Source: Streptomyces sp. SA15
Lineage (GTDB): Bacteria > Actinomycetota > Actinomycetes > Streptomycetales > Streptomycetaceae
Length of the DNA stretch: 64,000 nucleotides
NCBI RefSeq assembly: GCF_002291145.1
Contig: NZ_NTGE01000120.1
Location: forward strand, 62,001 to 126,000
Reading direction: 5' to 3'
The notes below the pieces were generated by a model. The model was not told where the DNA came from, ran no database searches, and was given only the letters and a program-made list of their open reading frames with translations. The translations under genes and the position numbers were made by a program. Positions 25,829-34,622 of the stretch are shown one piece after another (position 1 is the first letter of the stretch; the number at the start of each line of letters is the position of its first letter).

Positions 25829-26701
25829 TTACGCCGAGGCGCGTGCCTTGCGGTAGAGCACCGTGCCCGCCAGCAGCGCCCCCGCGCCCACGGGGAGGGC
25901 GAGCCCCATCGGCAGGTCACTGCCGGTGTCCGCGAGCTGCGCGGCGCCATGGGGCTGGGTGACGGACTGGGCTCCCGGCTGGTTGGCGTGCGAGGAGCCG
26001 CCCGGTGTCTCCCCGCCCGGGGCGGGCGGCGTGTTCGGGGCACCGGGGCGACCGGGCTCCACCGGGTTCTCCGGGGTGTTCGGATCGCCGGGCTGCCCAG
26101 GGTTTCCGGGGTCACCGGGCTGTCCGGGGTCGCCGGGGTGCCCAGGGTTGCCGGGCTGGCCCGGGGTCCCGGGCGGCGTCGTACCGTCGCCGCCTCCCGG
26201 AGGCGTGCTGGGGTGCCCGCCGCCGGAACCGCCCCCGTTGGCGCAGTCGTTGTCCGTGGCCGTGTTGCCGATCCCGATGACGCTGACGCTGTTGCCGCAG
26301 ACGTTCACCGGCGCGTCGATCGGCGCCTGGACGTGGTTGCCCGAGCCGACGCCCGGCGAGCCGTCGGCGTGACCGCCCGCGTACGAGCCCCCCGAACCCC
26401 CGGAGCCGCCGGAGTCGCCGTATCCGCCGGACGATCCGCTGCCGCCGCTCTTGACTCCGGTGTTGACGCACTTGTTGCCCATCGCCGGGTTGAGGACCCC
26501 GACAACGTTGACCGTGTTGCCGCAGACGTTCACCGGCGCGTTCACCGGCGCCTGCACCGTGTTGCCGGACAGCACGCCGGGTGAGTTCGAGCTGGAGCCG
26601 CTCGCACTCGAGCCGGTTGCGTGGGCGGCGCTGCCCGCGGCGGCGATCACGCCGGTCGCGGCCGCCACGGTCATCAGGCCCTTGCGGGTGACCTGTCGCA
26701 T
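25829..26701 (-). CDS. chpC: long chaplin ChpC, sortase-anchored
   Basis: 290 residues. Signal peptide about 1-28 (ending AAHA). Two chaplin domains follow, each with the paired-Cys hydrophobic pattern: VNVCGNTVNVVGVLNPAMGN with a later CVN, and VNVCGNSVSVIGIGNTATD with a later CAN, each preceded by SPGV.SGN..QAP. Then comes a Pro/Gly-rich collagen-like stalk, the sortase signal LADTG at about 256, a membrane helix and a basic tail. Long chaplins are anchored to peptidoglycan by sortase E and recruit short chaplins to coat aerial hyphae. Position next to the short chaplin matches S. coelicolor chpC-chpH (SCO1674-1675). Confidence 0.95.
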   Translation of the reverse strand: MRQVTRKGLMTVAAATGVIAAAGSAAHATGSSASGSSSNSPGVLSGNTVQAPVNAPVNVCGNTVNVVGVLNPAMGNKCVNTGVKSGGSGSSGGYGDSGGSGGSGGSYAGGHADGSPGVGSGNHVQAPIDAPVNVCGNSVSVIGIGNTATDNDCANGGGSGGGHPSTPPGGGDGTTPPGTPGQPGNPGHPGDPGQPGDPGNPGQPGDPNTPENPVEPGRPGAPNTPPAPGGETPGGSSHANQPGAQSVTQPHGAAQLADTGSDLPMGLALPVGAGALLAGTVLYRKARASA

Positions 26702-26770
26702 TTACTGAATCCCTGCCTTCGACCTTGTCCCGAATTCTCGACGTCGGAAAAGAACCGTTCCGAAAGGCCG

Positions 26771-26809
26771 GTCGGCCCCGGAGCGCATGGCGCGCGCTCC
26801 GGGGCCGAC
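26771..26809 (-). terminator. terminator after chpH
   Basis: A perfect 16-bp stem (26771-26786 with 26794-26809) and a 7-base loop lie between chpH and chpC, so the two genes are probably separate transcripts. Confidence 0.8.
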
Positions 26810-26841
26810 GGGCTCAGCCCCTCACGGGGCGAGGCACAACG

Positions 26842-27075
26842 TCACTTGTTGATGCAGGTGTTGCCGAAGGCGGGGTTCAGCAGCCCGATCACGGAGACCG
26901 TGTTGCCGCAGACGTTCACCGGGATGTGAACAGGCGCCTGAACAACGTTGCCGGACAGGACACCCGGAGAGTGCACGGCGGCACCCTGAGCACCCGCGTC
27001 GGCGGCGGCGACGCCCGCGCCCGCGAGAACCAGTCCACCGGTGGCAGCCGCAGCAGCGACGACCTTCTTGATCAT
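26842..27075 (-). CDS. chpH: short chaplin ChpH
   Basis: 77 residues from the ATG of MIKKVVAAAAATGG with a strong AAGGAGGA site; an upstream in-frame start lacks one. A signal peptide (about 1-25, ending AAA) is followed by one chaplin domain. It has HSPGVLSGNVVQAPVHIPV, then VCGNTVSVIGLLNPAFGN and a terminal CINK, so the two conserved cysteines are present. Short chaplins assemble into amyloid fibrils that lower surface tension and make aerial structures hydrophobic. Expression is normally under the bld/whi developmental cascade; I cannot define the promoter here. Confidence 0.95.
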   Translation of the reverse strand: MIKKVVAAAAATGGLVLAGAGVAAADAGAQGAAVHSPGVLSGNVVQAPVHIPVNVCGNTVSVIGLLNPAFGNTCINK

Positions 27076-27232
27076 TATTCCTCCTTGTTGGCAATGCGAT
27101 CCCAAGTAGCGGATCACATCATCAGTAACGAGGAGGGAGTAATGGAGCTACGAGCTTATGGTCGCATTCACTCTTCCCGGTCGGTTTCCGCACGTTCGAG
27201 CGAATACAGAAGTGTCGTTTCACTGAGGCAAT

Positions 27233-28558
27233 TCAGGACGCATCGATGAACCGGTCCAGCACCCGCACGCCGAATGTGAGCCCGTCCACCGGCACTCGCT
27301 CGTCGACTCCGTGGAACATGCCGGCGAAGTCCAGCTCCGGCGGCAGCTTCAGCGGCGCGAAGCCGAAGCCGCGGATGCCGAGGTCGTCGAAGGACTTGGC
27401 GTCGGTTCCACCGGAGAGCATGTAGGGGATGGCCTTGGCGGCGGGGTCCTCGGCCAGCAGCGCGGACTGCATGGCCTCCACCAGCGCCCCGTCGAAGGTG
27501 GTCTCGACGGCCTTGTCGGCGTGGACGTCGTCGCGCCGCACCTTCGGCCCGAGGATCCGGTCGAGGTCGGCGAGGAACTCCTCCTCGTGCCCCGGCAGGA
27601 AACGCCCGTCGACGTGCGCGGTGGCCTCGCCGGGAATGACGTTGACCTTGTAGCCGGCGCCGAGCTGTGTGGGGTTGGCCGTGTTGCTCAGGGTCGCGCC
27701 GATGAGTTTGGCGATGCCGCCGAGCCGGGCGAGGGTCGACTCCATGTCCTCCGGGTCGAGCTCGGTGCCGAGCGCGTCGCCGAGTTCGTCGAGGAACGCC
27801 CGGGTGGTCTTGGTGACCCGCACCGGGAACTTGTGCCGGCCCACCCGGGCGACGGCCTCCGACAGTTCGGTGATCGCGTTGTCCCGGTGGATCATCGAGC
27901 CGTGCCCGGCGGTGCCGGCCACGGTCAGCTTCATCCAGTGCATGCCCTTCTCGGCCGTCTGGATCAGATAGAGCCGCCGCTGCTCGCTCACGGTGAACGA
28001 GAACCCGCCCACCTCGCTGATCGCCTCGGTGACGCCCTCGAAGAGGCCGGGGTGGCGGTCGACGAGGTGCCGCGCGCCGAACTTGCCGCCCGCCTCCTCG
28101 TCCGCCAGGAAGGCGAGGACGATGTCGCGGGGCGGCCTGCGCCCGCTGCGCAGCCGGTCGCGGACGACCGCGAGGGTCATCGCGTCCATGTCCTTCATGT
28201 CGACGGCGCCACGCCCCCACACGCACCCGTCCGCGACCTCGCCGGAGAAGGGGTGGTGGGTCCAGTCGGTCGCGTTGGCCGGTACGACGTCGAGGTGGCC
28301 GTGGATCAGCAGTGCGGGCCGGGACGGGTCCTCGCCCTCGATGCGCGCCACCGTGGAGGCGCGCCCCGGGTGCGACTCGAAGATCTGCGGCTCGAGCCCC
28401 ACCTCGGCGAGCTTGGCGGCGACGTACTCGGCCGCCTTGCGCTCGCCCGGGCCCGAGTGGTCGCCGTAGTTGCTGGTGTCGATCTGGATCAGCTCGCGGC
28501 AGAGGTCCACGACCTCGTCCTCGCCGGTGACGTGCCTGGTCGTGTCCGTCCCGCTCAC
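27233..28558 (-). CDS. M20-family metallopeptidase/deacylase
   Basis: 441 residues from a GTG preceded by GGGAGGAAG. It is a cytosolic zinc hydrolase of the M20/ArgE/DapE family. Metal and catalytic residues are visible: HGHLDVVPAN (His and catalytic Asp), GRGAVDMKDM (bridging Asp), ADEEAGG (catalytic Glu plus metal Glu) and the C-terminal His in GMFHGVDERV. The dimerisation insert contains TVAGTAGHGSMIHRDNAITE. Substrate may be an N-acyl amino acid or dipeptide. It lies immediately upstream of the tRNA-Leu gene on the opposite strand. Confidence 0.9.
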   Translation of the reverse strand: MSGTDTTRHVTGEDEVVDLCRELIQIDTSNYGDHSGPGERKAAEYVAAKLAEVGLEPQIFESHPGRASTVARIEGEDPSRPALLIHGHLDVVPANATDWTHHPFSGEVADGCVWGRGAVDMKDMDAMTLAVVRDRLRSGRRPPRDIVLAFLADEEAGGKFGARHLVDRHPGLFEGVTEAISEVGGFSFTVSEQRRLYLIQTAEKGMHWMKLTVAGTAGHGSMIHRDNAITELSEAVARVGRHKFPVRVTKTTRAFLDELGDALGTELDPEDMESTLARLGGIAKLIGATLSNTANPTQLGAGYKVNVIPGEATAHVDGRFLPGHEEEFLADLDRILGPKVRRDDVHADKAVETTFDGALVEAMQSALLAEDPAAKAIPYMLSGGTDAKSFDDLGIRGFGFAPLKLPPELDFAGMFHGVDERVPVDGLTFGVRVLDRFIDAS

Positions 28559-28745
28559 GCTGCTTCCTCCCGCGCCGTCGCTGCTGGTGGTCCCCCTCAT
28601 CCTCCCTCTCCCCCCGGCCGCACCCCAAGACCGGTCCTGCCCCGTCACACGCCGTTCACGCGCGGGCGGGGGTGATCGGCCACCTCCGGAAGCCTGGTAA
28701 TGTTTTCTGTGTCGCCGCGGGGAATCCCCGCACGGCACACACCTT

Positions 28746-28830
28746 GTCCGGGTGGCGGAATGGCAGACGCGCTAGCTTGAGGTGCTAGTGCCCTTTATCG
28801 GGCGTGGGGGTTCAAGTCCCCCCTCGGACA
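28746..28830 (+). tRNA. tRNA-Leu (anticodon GAG)
   Basis: 85 bases with a complete cloverleaf. The acceptor pairs GTCCGGG with CTCGGAC. The anticodon stem is CTAGC/GCTAG with the 7-base loop TTGAGGT, giving anticodon GAG. There is a long variable arm (GTGCCCTTTATCGGGC region), and the T arm is GGGGGTTCAAGTCCCCC. The long variable arm identifies a leucine-type class II tRNA. The CCA end is not encoded. Confidence 0.95.
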
Positions 28831-28955
28831 CAGAGAGTATCCCCCACTTGTGCGGGTCGAGCTGAGCCTCGACCCGCACGAGCTGTTTTCCGGGCTCGTG
28901 CGTGAGCCGGAGGCCGAGGTTCCGGTAGACGTCGGCCTTGTCCTTCGCCGCCCGA
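28772..28955 (-). pseudogene. C-terminal remnant of a serine recombinase/integrase overlapping tRNA-Leu
   Basis: In one minus-strand frame, about 28950 to 28772, the sequence reads AKDKADVYRNLGLRLTHEPG, then KQLVRVEAQLDPHKWGILSV, then SEGGLEPPRPIKGTSTSS and a stop. The first part resembles the C-terminal end of actinobacterial large serine recombinases. The last part is the antisense reading of the tRNA-Leu gene, a tail often seen when a recombinase gene ends inside its tRNA target. No catalytic domain precedes it; upstream the frame breaks. It is probably the scar of an element integrated at this tRNA. Confidence 0.6.
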
Positions 28956-29152
28956 GGTCTTGCCCTCGGTGGTCTTGGCGCCCAGCCGGGATGCGATGCG
29001 TCGCCGTACGGCGAGCAGAGCTGCTGGAAATGTCACCTGAATGCCGGTGTACCGTGGGACTGACAAACAGGACTTACAGGCATTTGATGTTCAAATCAGT
29101 AAAAGTTCGCATAATAGACGGTGGCGCGCCGGTCCGGAGGAGCGTGGTTCGG

Positions 29153-32032
29153 GTGCCGATAGCGATGGATGACCTGAACGGTCTCAGCGGCGCCTACGAG
29201 AACTTCCTGGCAGGCGGCACGGTCAAGGCTGAGGTCAGGGGCCCTGTTCTTGCGTCCTGGCGACGCTGCAAGTCCTTCGGACTGGAGCCCGACCGGCTTG
29301 ACATCCCCTACCAGGAGGAGCTGGACCTGGAGGGGCGCCTGCTCCACGCGGCCGGCCCAGTGCTCGAGCAACTGGAGTCCACACTCTCCGGAACGAACGT
29401 GAGCGTGATCCTCTCCGACGAGCACGGCCAGGTGCTCCAGCGTCGGGCCGGGGGCACGAAACTCAACAAAAGCCTCGACGCGGTCCAGCTCGCGGTGGGA
29501 TTCACCTTCGCGGAGCCGATAGCCGGAACCAACGGCATCGGCACCGCGCTGGCGGCGCGCCAGCCCTGCTACATCCTCGGCCGCGAGCACTTCGCCCAGG
29601 GCATGGAGCCTTTCGCCTGCGCCGGCGCCCCCGTCCGAAATCCCCTGAGCGGGCACATCGAAGGCGTCCTCGACTTCACGTGCTGGCGGACCGACGCCGA
29701 TCCCGCCATGCTGACCACCGTGTCCGAGGCCGTCGCGGAGATAGAGAAGCGCCTGATCGAACAGGCCACGGAACGGGAGCGGGAGCTGTTCAGGACGTTC
29801 CTGCGGGCGCGCCACCACGGTCGGCTGCCCGTCGGCCCGCCGGTCTCGGGACGGGGGACGCTCGGCATCCATCCGCCGATCGGTGAATTCCTCGACCGCA
29901 GCGATCACGCGCTGTTGTTGGAGAAGGCCGCGGAACTGATCTCCTCCCCTGTTCAGGTCGCCACAGAGGTGACGCTCTCCTGCGGCCAGGTGGCCACGCT
30001 CCGGTGCCGGCCGGTTACCAGCCCCTCCGGCCAGATGGGTATCGCGGTCGAGGTCAGGCTTTCCGGCAGCGGCCTGCGGGGGCGTGTTGCCCACACCGCC
30101 TCCGGCCATGCCGACGCCGTCCCCTCCGCCGCGGACTCGCTGCTGGTCGCGACCGAGCAACTGGCTTCCAACAGGCTGAGGTCACCCTTGGCCGCTCCCG
30201 CGAGCAGCGAGGCCGCCGCCCCGGTACGCGAGAGCTTCGTCCCGAACCGCCCGGCGCCTCTTGCCCCGGCCGCCGCAGCGGAGGCGCCCCCAGCCCCGGT
30301 GAGCGGCACCGACGAGTGGCTGCTTCTCCTGGGCGAGCCGGGGGTGGGCCGGCTCGCTGTCCAGGCGCGGCAACGCCTGGCGCTGCTCTTCAGCGCCGGC
30401 ACCCGCATCGGCACCACCCTCGATGTGACCCGGACCGCCGAGGAGCTGGCCGAGGTGGCGGTTCCGCAGCTGGCCGACTTCGCCGCCGTCGATCTGTTGG
30501 AGCCCGTGTTGCACGGCGGAGAACCGGTGCCGGTCCACGACGAGCTGCGCCGGGTGGCGATGAGCGGCGTTCGTGAGGACTCCCACCTGTACGAGGTGGG
30601 GGAACTGGTCCACTTTGTTCCCTCCACTCCGCAGGCCCGCAGCCTGGCGCACGGGGAGGCGGTGCTCGAAGCGGAGCTGGCCAAGGCCCCGGGCTGGATC
30701 GCCCAGGATCCGGAACGGGGCGCGAAGATCCTCGGTTCCGGGATCCACTCGCTCATCACGGTGCCCATGCAGGCCCGCGGCGTGCTGCTGGGGGTCGTCA
30801 GCTTCCTTCGCTCCCAGTGTCCCGACCCGTTCGAGGACGACGACCTCTCCCTCGCCGAAGAACTGGTGGGCCGTGCCGCCCTCTGCATCGACAACGCCCG
30901 CCGCTACGCCCGGGAGCACACCCTGGCCCTGGGGCTGCAGCACAGCCTCCTCCCTCAGGGGCTGCGCTCGCAGAGCGCGGTGGAGGTCGCGCACCGCTAT
31001 CTGCCGTCGCAGGCCGGGGTCGGGGGTGACTGGTACGACGTCATCCCGCTGTCCGGTGCCCGGGTGGCGCTGGTCGTCGGGGACGTCGTCGGCCACGGCG
31101 TGCACGCGGCGGCCACCATGGGGCGACTGCAGACAGCCGTCTACAACTTCTCCTCCCTCGACATGCCCGCCGACGAGCTTCTCTCGCGTCTCGACGCCCT
31201 GGTCGACCGCTTGGACGCGGCCCAGGACATGGTGGGAACGGACCGAGGTGTCGGCACCGGGGTGGTGGGAGCCACCTGCCTGTACGCGGTCTACGATCCG
31301 GTATCCAGGCGCTGCGTCCTGGCCCGCGCCGGCCACCCGCTGCCCGCGCTGGTCCTCCCCGACGGCACCGTGGAGTTCCCCGAGGTGCCCGCCGGGCCGC
31401 CGCTGGGCCTGGGCTCCCTGCCCTTCGAGACGGTGGAACTGGAGATTCCCGAGGGCAGCGAACTCGTCCTGTTCAGCGACGGGCTCATCGAGGACCGCAA
31501 CCGCGACATCGACGTCGGGCTCATGCTGCTGCAGCGTGCCCTCGCGCAGCCCAGCCGCCCGCCGGAGGAGACCTGTGACGCGGTGCTGGACGCCCTGCTG
31601 CCCGCCCACCCCTTGGACGATGTCGCCCTTCTCGTCGCCCGCTTCCGCTCACTGGACGCCGGGCGGGTCGCCGTCTGGGATCTGCCGCACGACCCGGCGA
31701 GCGTCTCCGGGATGCGTGCCGCGGTGACGGAGCAACTGGGGCGCTGGGGCCTGGAAGAGCTGGCGTTCGCCACCGAACTGCTCGTCTCCGAGCTGGCCAC
31801 CAACGCGATCCGGCACGCGGTCGGGCCGGTCCAGGTGCGGCTGCTGCACGACCGGACCCTGATCTGCGAGGTGTCCGACGGCAGCAGCACCTCGCCCCGC
31901 ATGCGTCAGGCGGCCACCACCGACGAAGACGGCCGCGGCCTGTTCATGACCGCTCAGCTCGCGGCCCGCTGGGGAACCCGGTACACCAACAGCGGCAAGG
32001 TCATCTGGACCGAGCAGACCCTGCCCTCGTGA
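29153..32032 (+). CDS. GAF-SpoIIE phosphatase-HATPase multidomain sensor
   Basis: 959 residues from a GTG with GGAGGAG ten bases upstream (an ATG four codons later is an alternative). The N-terminal 240 residues resemble the sensory part of AcoR-type regulators: SWRRCKSFGLEPDRLDIPY, then a GAF domain with GFTFAEPIAGTNGIGTALA. A linker leads to a second GAF (about 390-590, QRLALLFSAGTRIGTTLDV). It is followed by a PP2C/SpoIIE phosphatase domain with GGDWYDVIPL and VVGDVVGHGVHAAATMG for metal binding. The C-terminus is an RsbW-like HATPase (ELLVSELATNAIRHAV, DGRGLFMTAQLA). It should sense a ligand and dephosphorylate an anti-anti-sigma factor. The target is not encoded nearby. Confidence 0.9.
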   Translation: MPIAMDDLNGLSGAYENFLAGGTVKAEVRGPVLASWRRCKSFGLEPDRLDIPYQEELDLEGRLLHAAGPVLEQLESTLSGTNVSVILSDEHGQVLQRRAGGTKLNKSLDAVQLAVGFTFAEPIAGTNGIGTALAARQPCYILGREHFAQGMEPFACAGAPVRNPLSGHIEGVLDFTCWRTDADPAMLTTVSEAVAEIEKRLIEQATERERELFRTFLRARHHGRLPVGPPVSGRGTLGIHPPIGEFLDRSDHALLLEKAAELISSPVQVATEVTLSCGQVATLRCRPVTSPSGQMGIAVEVRLSGSGLRGRVAHTASGHADAVPSAADSLLVATEQLASNRLRSPLAAPASSEAAAPVRESFVPNRPAPLAPAAAAEAPPAPVSGTDEWLLLLGEPGVGRLAVQARQRLALLFSAGTRIGTTLDVTRTAEELAEVAVPQLADFAAVDLLEPVLHGGEPVPVHDELRRVAMSGVREDSHLYEVGELVHFVPSTPQARSLAHGEAVLEAELAKAPGWIAQDPERGAKILGSGIHSLITVPMQARGVLLGVVSFLRSQCPDPFEDDDLSLAEELVGRAALCIDNARRYAREHTLALGLQHSLLPQGLRSQSAVEVAHRYLPSQAGVGGDWYDVIPLSGARVALVVGDVVGHGVHAAATMGRLQTAVYNFSSLDMPADELLSRLDALVDRLDAAQDMVGTDRGVGTGVVGATCLYAVYDPVSRRCVLARAGHPLPALVLPDGTVEFPEVPAGPPLGLGSLPFETVELEIPEGSELVLFSDGLIEDRNRDIDVGLMLLQRALAQPSRPPEETCDAVLDALLPAHPLDDVALLVARFRSLDAGRVAVWDLPHDPASVSGMRAAVTEQLGRWGLEELAFATELLVSELATNAIRHAVGPVQVRLLHDRTLICEVSDGSSTSPRMRQAATTDEDGRGLFMTAQLAARWGTRYTNSGKVIWTEQTLPS

Positions 32033-32069
32033 CCCGCCTGTGGGCCGACCACATCGCTCACCCATGGTC

Positions 32070-32092
32070 CGGCGGCCCGGATCGTGCCGCCG
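32070..32092. terminator. weak hairpin between convergent SpoIIE and antiporter genes
   Basis: A 7-bp CGGCGGC/GCCGCCG stem with a 9-base loop in the 72-bp gap between the two converging genes. No T-run follows; a candidate only. Confidence 0.4.
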
Positions 32093-32104
32093 ACACCCCA
32101 CAAG

Positions 32105-33211
32105 TCATGACGCGTCGACCGGAGCAGTCCCGAACACGGCGAAACTGACGACCCAGTAGACGACGTAGAGGCCGAGCAGCGTGTAACCGTGCCATCGCTT
32201 CAGGCGCCCCGTGGAGACGAAGTACGCTGCGAGCCCGGTCACAACGACGAGTGCGGGCAGATGCCAGGTAAGTACGTTCGGGCCGACCACGAGGGAGCCG
32301 CCCGCCAGGAGAATGATCCCCAGTTTCCCCGTGACCGAGAAGATGACGCTCCCGATGACGTTCCCGATCCCGATCTCCGGCGCCCCCTTACGGGCGGGTT
32401 CTACGGTCAAGAAGATGTCCTCGATGGTCAACACGACGGTTGCGATGGTCGCGCCGAAGACCGTGCCCTGAAGTCCGTAGGTGTGCAGGATGCCTTCGGT
32501 GCCGATGCCCGTGACCGCGGCACCGATGACGAGGCCGACAAGTGCGAGAACCGCCAGCCCGAGCCCGGTCCAGCCGGAACGTCCGCGCACTTCGGCGGCG
32601 ATCGTGCTGTCGGAGAAGTGTTGCTCCCTCCCCCCGTCCAGCCGTTCCCTTCCGCTCCTCCTGTCGGCCGTCGTCGCGTATGTGTCCGCCTCCCGGAGGA
32701 CCGGCGTGCCGCCCCTGGCGCCTCGGACGACGGAGAAGGCTTCGTACAGCTCCGCGTCACGGAAGACCGGTGTGTCGTCCCTCGACTCCCGGACAGCTAT
32801 GTAGGCGATGAACAGCACAGACAGCCCCAGGAGCACGATGCCGTCAAATGCGGTGAGCGGTGCCGTCAGCGTGAACACAGCCATCATGAGCGGCGCGCAG
32901 GCGAAAATGGCGAAATAATCGCGCGGAATGTTGATGCGGGTGGGCGTGAGGACGGCGGCAAGTGCGAGCACGACTCCCGTCATCGAGAGTGCGGTCCCGA
33001 ACACGATGCCCAGTGAGACCCCGCCGAGGTCCTCGACGTTGAGTGCGACGCCGAGGAAGATGTCGTCGAACTCGATGCCCGTGAAGACCACGGCAATCAG
33101 AAACAAAGAAATGTTGAGACTGCTCGCGACCCCGACGAGGTAGCCGATCAGCTTTTCAGCGCTGTAGATCAACAGTGCCGCACCGGAGACGAACATCAGT
33201 ATCGAGGTCAC
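32105..33211 (-). CDS. CaCA-type cation/Ca2+ antiporter, last gene of the PQQ operon
   Basis: 368 residues from a GTG with GGGAGG seven bases upstream. It is a membrane protein with about ten helices in two halves joined by a long hydrophilic cytosolic loop (about 130-215). Each half holds an alpha-repeat of the Ca2+:cation antiporter superfamily, but with unusual cores. The first reads VFTGIEFDDIFLGVALN and the second VVLTIEDIFLTVEPARKGAP, followed by IGNVIGSVIFS. Glu/Asp pairs replace the usual G-T-S-x-P-E. Lying 48 bp behind pqqE, it may set Ca2+ or lanthanide levels for the metal-dependent PQQ dehydrogenase; that link is inference. Confidence 0.8.
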   Translation of the reverse strand: MTSILMFVSGAALLIYSAEKLIGYLVGVASSLNISLFLIAVVFTGIEFDDIFLGVALNVEDLGGVSLGIVFGTALSMTGVVLALAAVLTPTRINIPRDYFAIFACAPLMMAVFTLTAPLTAFDGIVLLGLSVLFIAYIAVRESRDDTPVFRDAELYEAFSVVRGARGGTPVLREADTYATTADRRSGRERLDGGREQHFSDSTIAAEVRGRSGWTGLGLAVLALVGLVIGAAVTGIGTEGILHTYGLQGTVFGATIATVVLTIEDIFLTVEPARKGAPEIGIGNVIGSVIFSVTGKLGIILLAGGSLVVGPNVLTWHLPALVVVTGLAAYFVSTGRLKRWHGYTLLGLYVVYWVVSFAVFGTAPVDAS

Positions 33212-33259
33212 AGCGGAGCCTCCCTCTCGGCCGTTCCTTCGGCTGCCCGGTGGTACTGC

Positions 33260-34351
33260 TTACGCCGAGCGGCTCGGATGCGGTCGGGGAGTGAGTTCTC
33301 CTCCGCGCGGTCCCACCGCCTCGTCGGCAGCGCGCACCGCTTCGGCCACGATCCCGTGATCGGGGGAGAGGTGGCAGACCGGATCGGTGCGAGCGGCATC
33401 GCCGGTGAGCTGGAACGCCTGGCAGCGGCACCCTCCGAAGTCCAGCTCGCGGCGGTCGCAGCTACGGCAAGGATCTGGCATCCAGGCCGTCCCGCGAAAG
33501 CGCTCGAAGAGGGGTGACCGCTCCCAGATCCACGCCAGGGAGTGCGCGTGCACGCTGGCGCGCGGTAGCGGAAGGGCGTGTGCGGCCGGGCAGGGGAGGA
33601 CGTCGCCGTTGGGCACCACGGTGAGCTGCCGCCGGCCCCAGCCGCCCATGCAGGGTTTCGGGTACCGGCTGTGGTAGTCGGGGATGACGTAGATGATCTC
33701 CATCCGCCCCTTCAGACGTTCGCGCGCCGCACGCACCAGCGCCTCGGCGCGCTCGAGCTGAGCCTTGCTCGGCAACAGCTCGTGCCGGTTGTGCCAGGCC
33801 CAGCCGTAGTACTGCGTATTGGCCAGCTCGATGCGGTCGGCCGCCAGCCCTTCGGCCAGGTCGAGGATGCGGTCGACCCGGTCGATGTTGTGCCGGTGGA
33901 GGACCACGTTCAGCGTGAGCGGCCAGCCCAGCTCCTTCACCAGCCGAGCCGCCGCTGTCTTGCGCTGGAAGGACGGCGTGCCGGCGAGGCGGTCGGAGAG
34001 GGCCGGCTCGTCGGCCTGGATGCTGATCTGCACGTGGTCGAGGCCTGCGGCGCGCAGCTGCTCGGCACGGTGGGCCGAGAGGCCGAGCGCGCTCGTGATG
34101 AGGTTCGTGTACAGGCCCAACTCGCCGGCGCTGTGCACGATCTCGACGAGGTCGCGGCGCTGGAGCGGCTCACCGCCGGAGAGGTGAAGCTGCAGGACCC
34201 CCAGCTCTTTGGCCTCGGCCAGCACCCGCTGCCACTCCGGCGTCGTCAACTCCCTGCCGTAGTCGCCGAGGTTGAGCGGGTTGGAGCAGTACGAGCAGTG
34301 CAGCGGGCAGGCATATGTGAGCTCGGCCAGCAGTCCGAAAGGCCTATCCAT
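33260..34351 (-). CDS. pqqE: PqqE, radical-SAM PqqA peptide cyclase
   Basis: 363 residues from the ATG of MDRPFGLLAELTYACPLHC, which overlaps the pqqD end by 8 bp; an in-frame extension upstream is less likely. PqqE makes the carbon-carbon bond between Glu and Tyr of the PqqA peptide, the first committed step of PQQ synthesis, and works with PqqD. The radical-SAM cluster motif CxxxCxxC is Cys15, Cys19, Cys22, followed by LHLSGGEPLQR. The C-terminal SPASM region supplies auxiliary Fe-S ligands: CMGGWGRRQ, DVLPCPAA, CRSCDRRE and GGCRCQAF. It is translationally coupled to pqqD. Confidence 0.95.
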   Translation of the reverse strand: MDRPFGLLAELTYACPLHCSYCSNPLNLGDYGRELTTPEWQRVLAEAKELGVLQLHLSGGEPLQRRDLVEIVHSAGELGLYTNLITSALGLSAHRAEQLRAAGLDHVQISIQADEPALSDRLAGTPSFQRKTAAARLVKELGWPLTLNVVLHRHNIDRVDRILDLAEGLAADRIELANTQYYGWAWHNRHELLPSKAQLERAEALVRAARERLKGRMEIIYVIPDYHSRYPKPCMGGWGRRQLTVVPNGDVLPCPAAHALPLPRASVHAHSLAWIWERSPLFERFRGTAWMPDPCRSCDRRELDFGGCRCQAFQLTGDAARTDPVCHLSPDHGIVAEAVRAADEAVGPRGGELTPRPHPSRSA

Positions 34352-34622
34352 CGCCCACCTCCACGCACCGCCTGGCGGCGAGGCGGGCGAGGAAGAACCG
34401 AACGTCGTCATCGACCACGCCGTCGTATCGTCCGTTCAGCTCCGCCACGATCTCGGCGACCGTCCGCTGTCCGTCGCACAGGCCCAGGACCGTCGCGCCG
34501 GTGCCGTTCAGGACGGAGACCGCCTCCGGCGCCAGCAGCACGTGCCGCTCCCGCGCGGGGTCGAACGTCAGTCGGACGTGCGGCGCCAGGCGGGGGCGAT
34601 CCTCATCGCTAACGGTCTGCAT
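34344..34622 (-). CDS. pqqD: PqqD, peptide-binding chaperone
   Basis: 92 residues from the ATG of MQTVSDEDRPRLAPHVRLTF, which overlaps the end of pqqC by 14 bp. It is a small RRE-type (RiPP recognition element) protein: three N-terminal beta strands including HVLLAPEAVSVLNGTGATVL, then helices (TVAEIVAELNGRYD, VRFFLARLAARRCVEV). PqqD binds PqqA and presents it to PqqE. In some bacteria pqqC and pqqD are fused; here they are separate but overlapping. Confidence 0.93.
   Translation of the reverse strand: MQTVSDEDRPRLAPHVRLTFDPARERHVLLAPEAVSVLNGTGATVLGLCDGQRTVAEIVAELNGRYDGVVDDDVRFFLARLAARRCVEVGDG

Noticed and set aside
26005..26280. CRISPR-like array in the repetitive GC-rich region of chpC
   Set aside because: The repeats are in-frame Gly-x-Pro codons of the stalk, with no constant repeat and variable spacer pattern.
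28812..29066. An 84-codon minus-strand reading frame beside tRNA-Leu as an intact gene
   Set aside because: The recombinase-like segment lies in a different frame. This frame has no recognisable domain and no ribosome-binding site.
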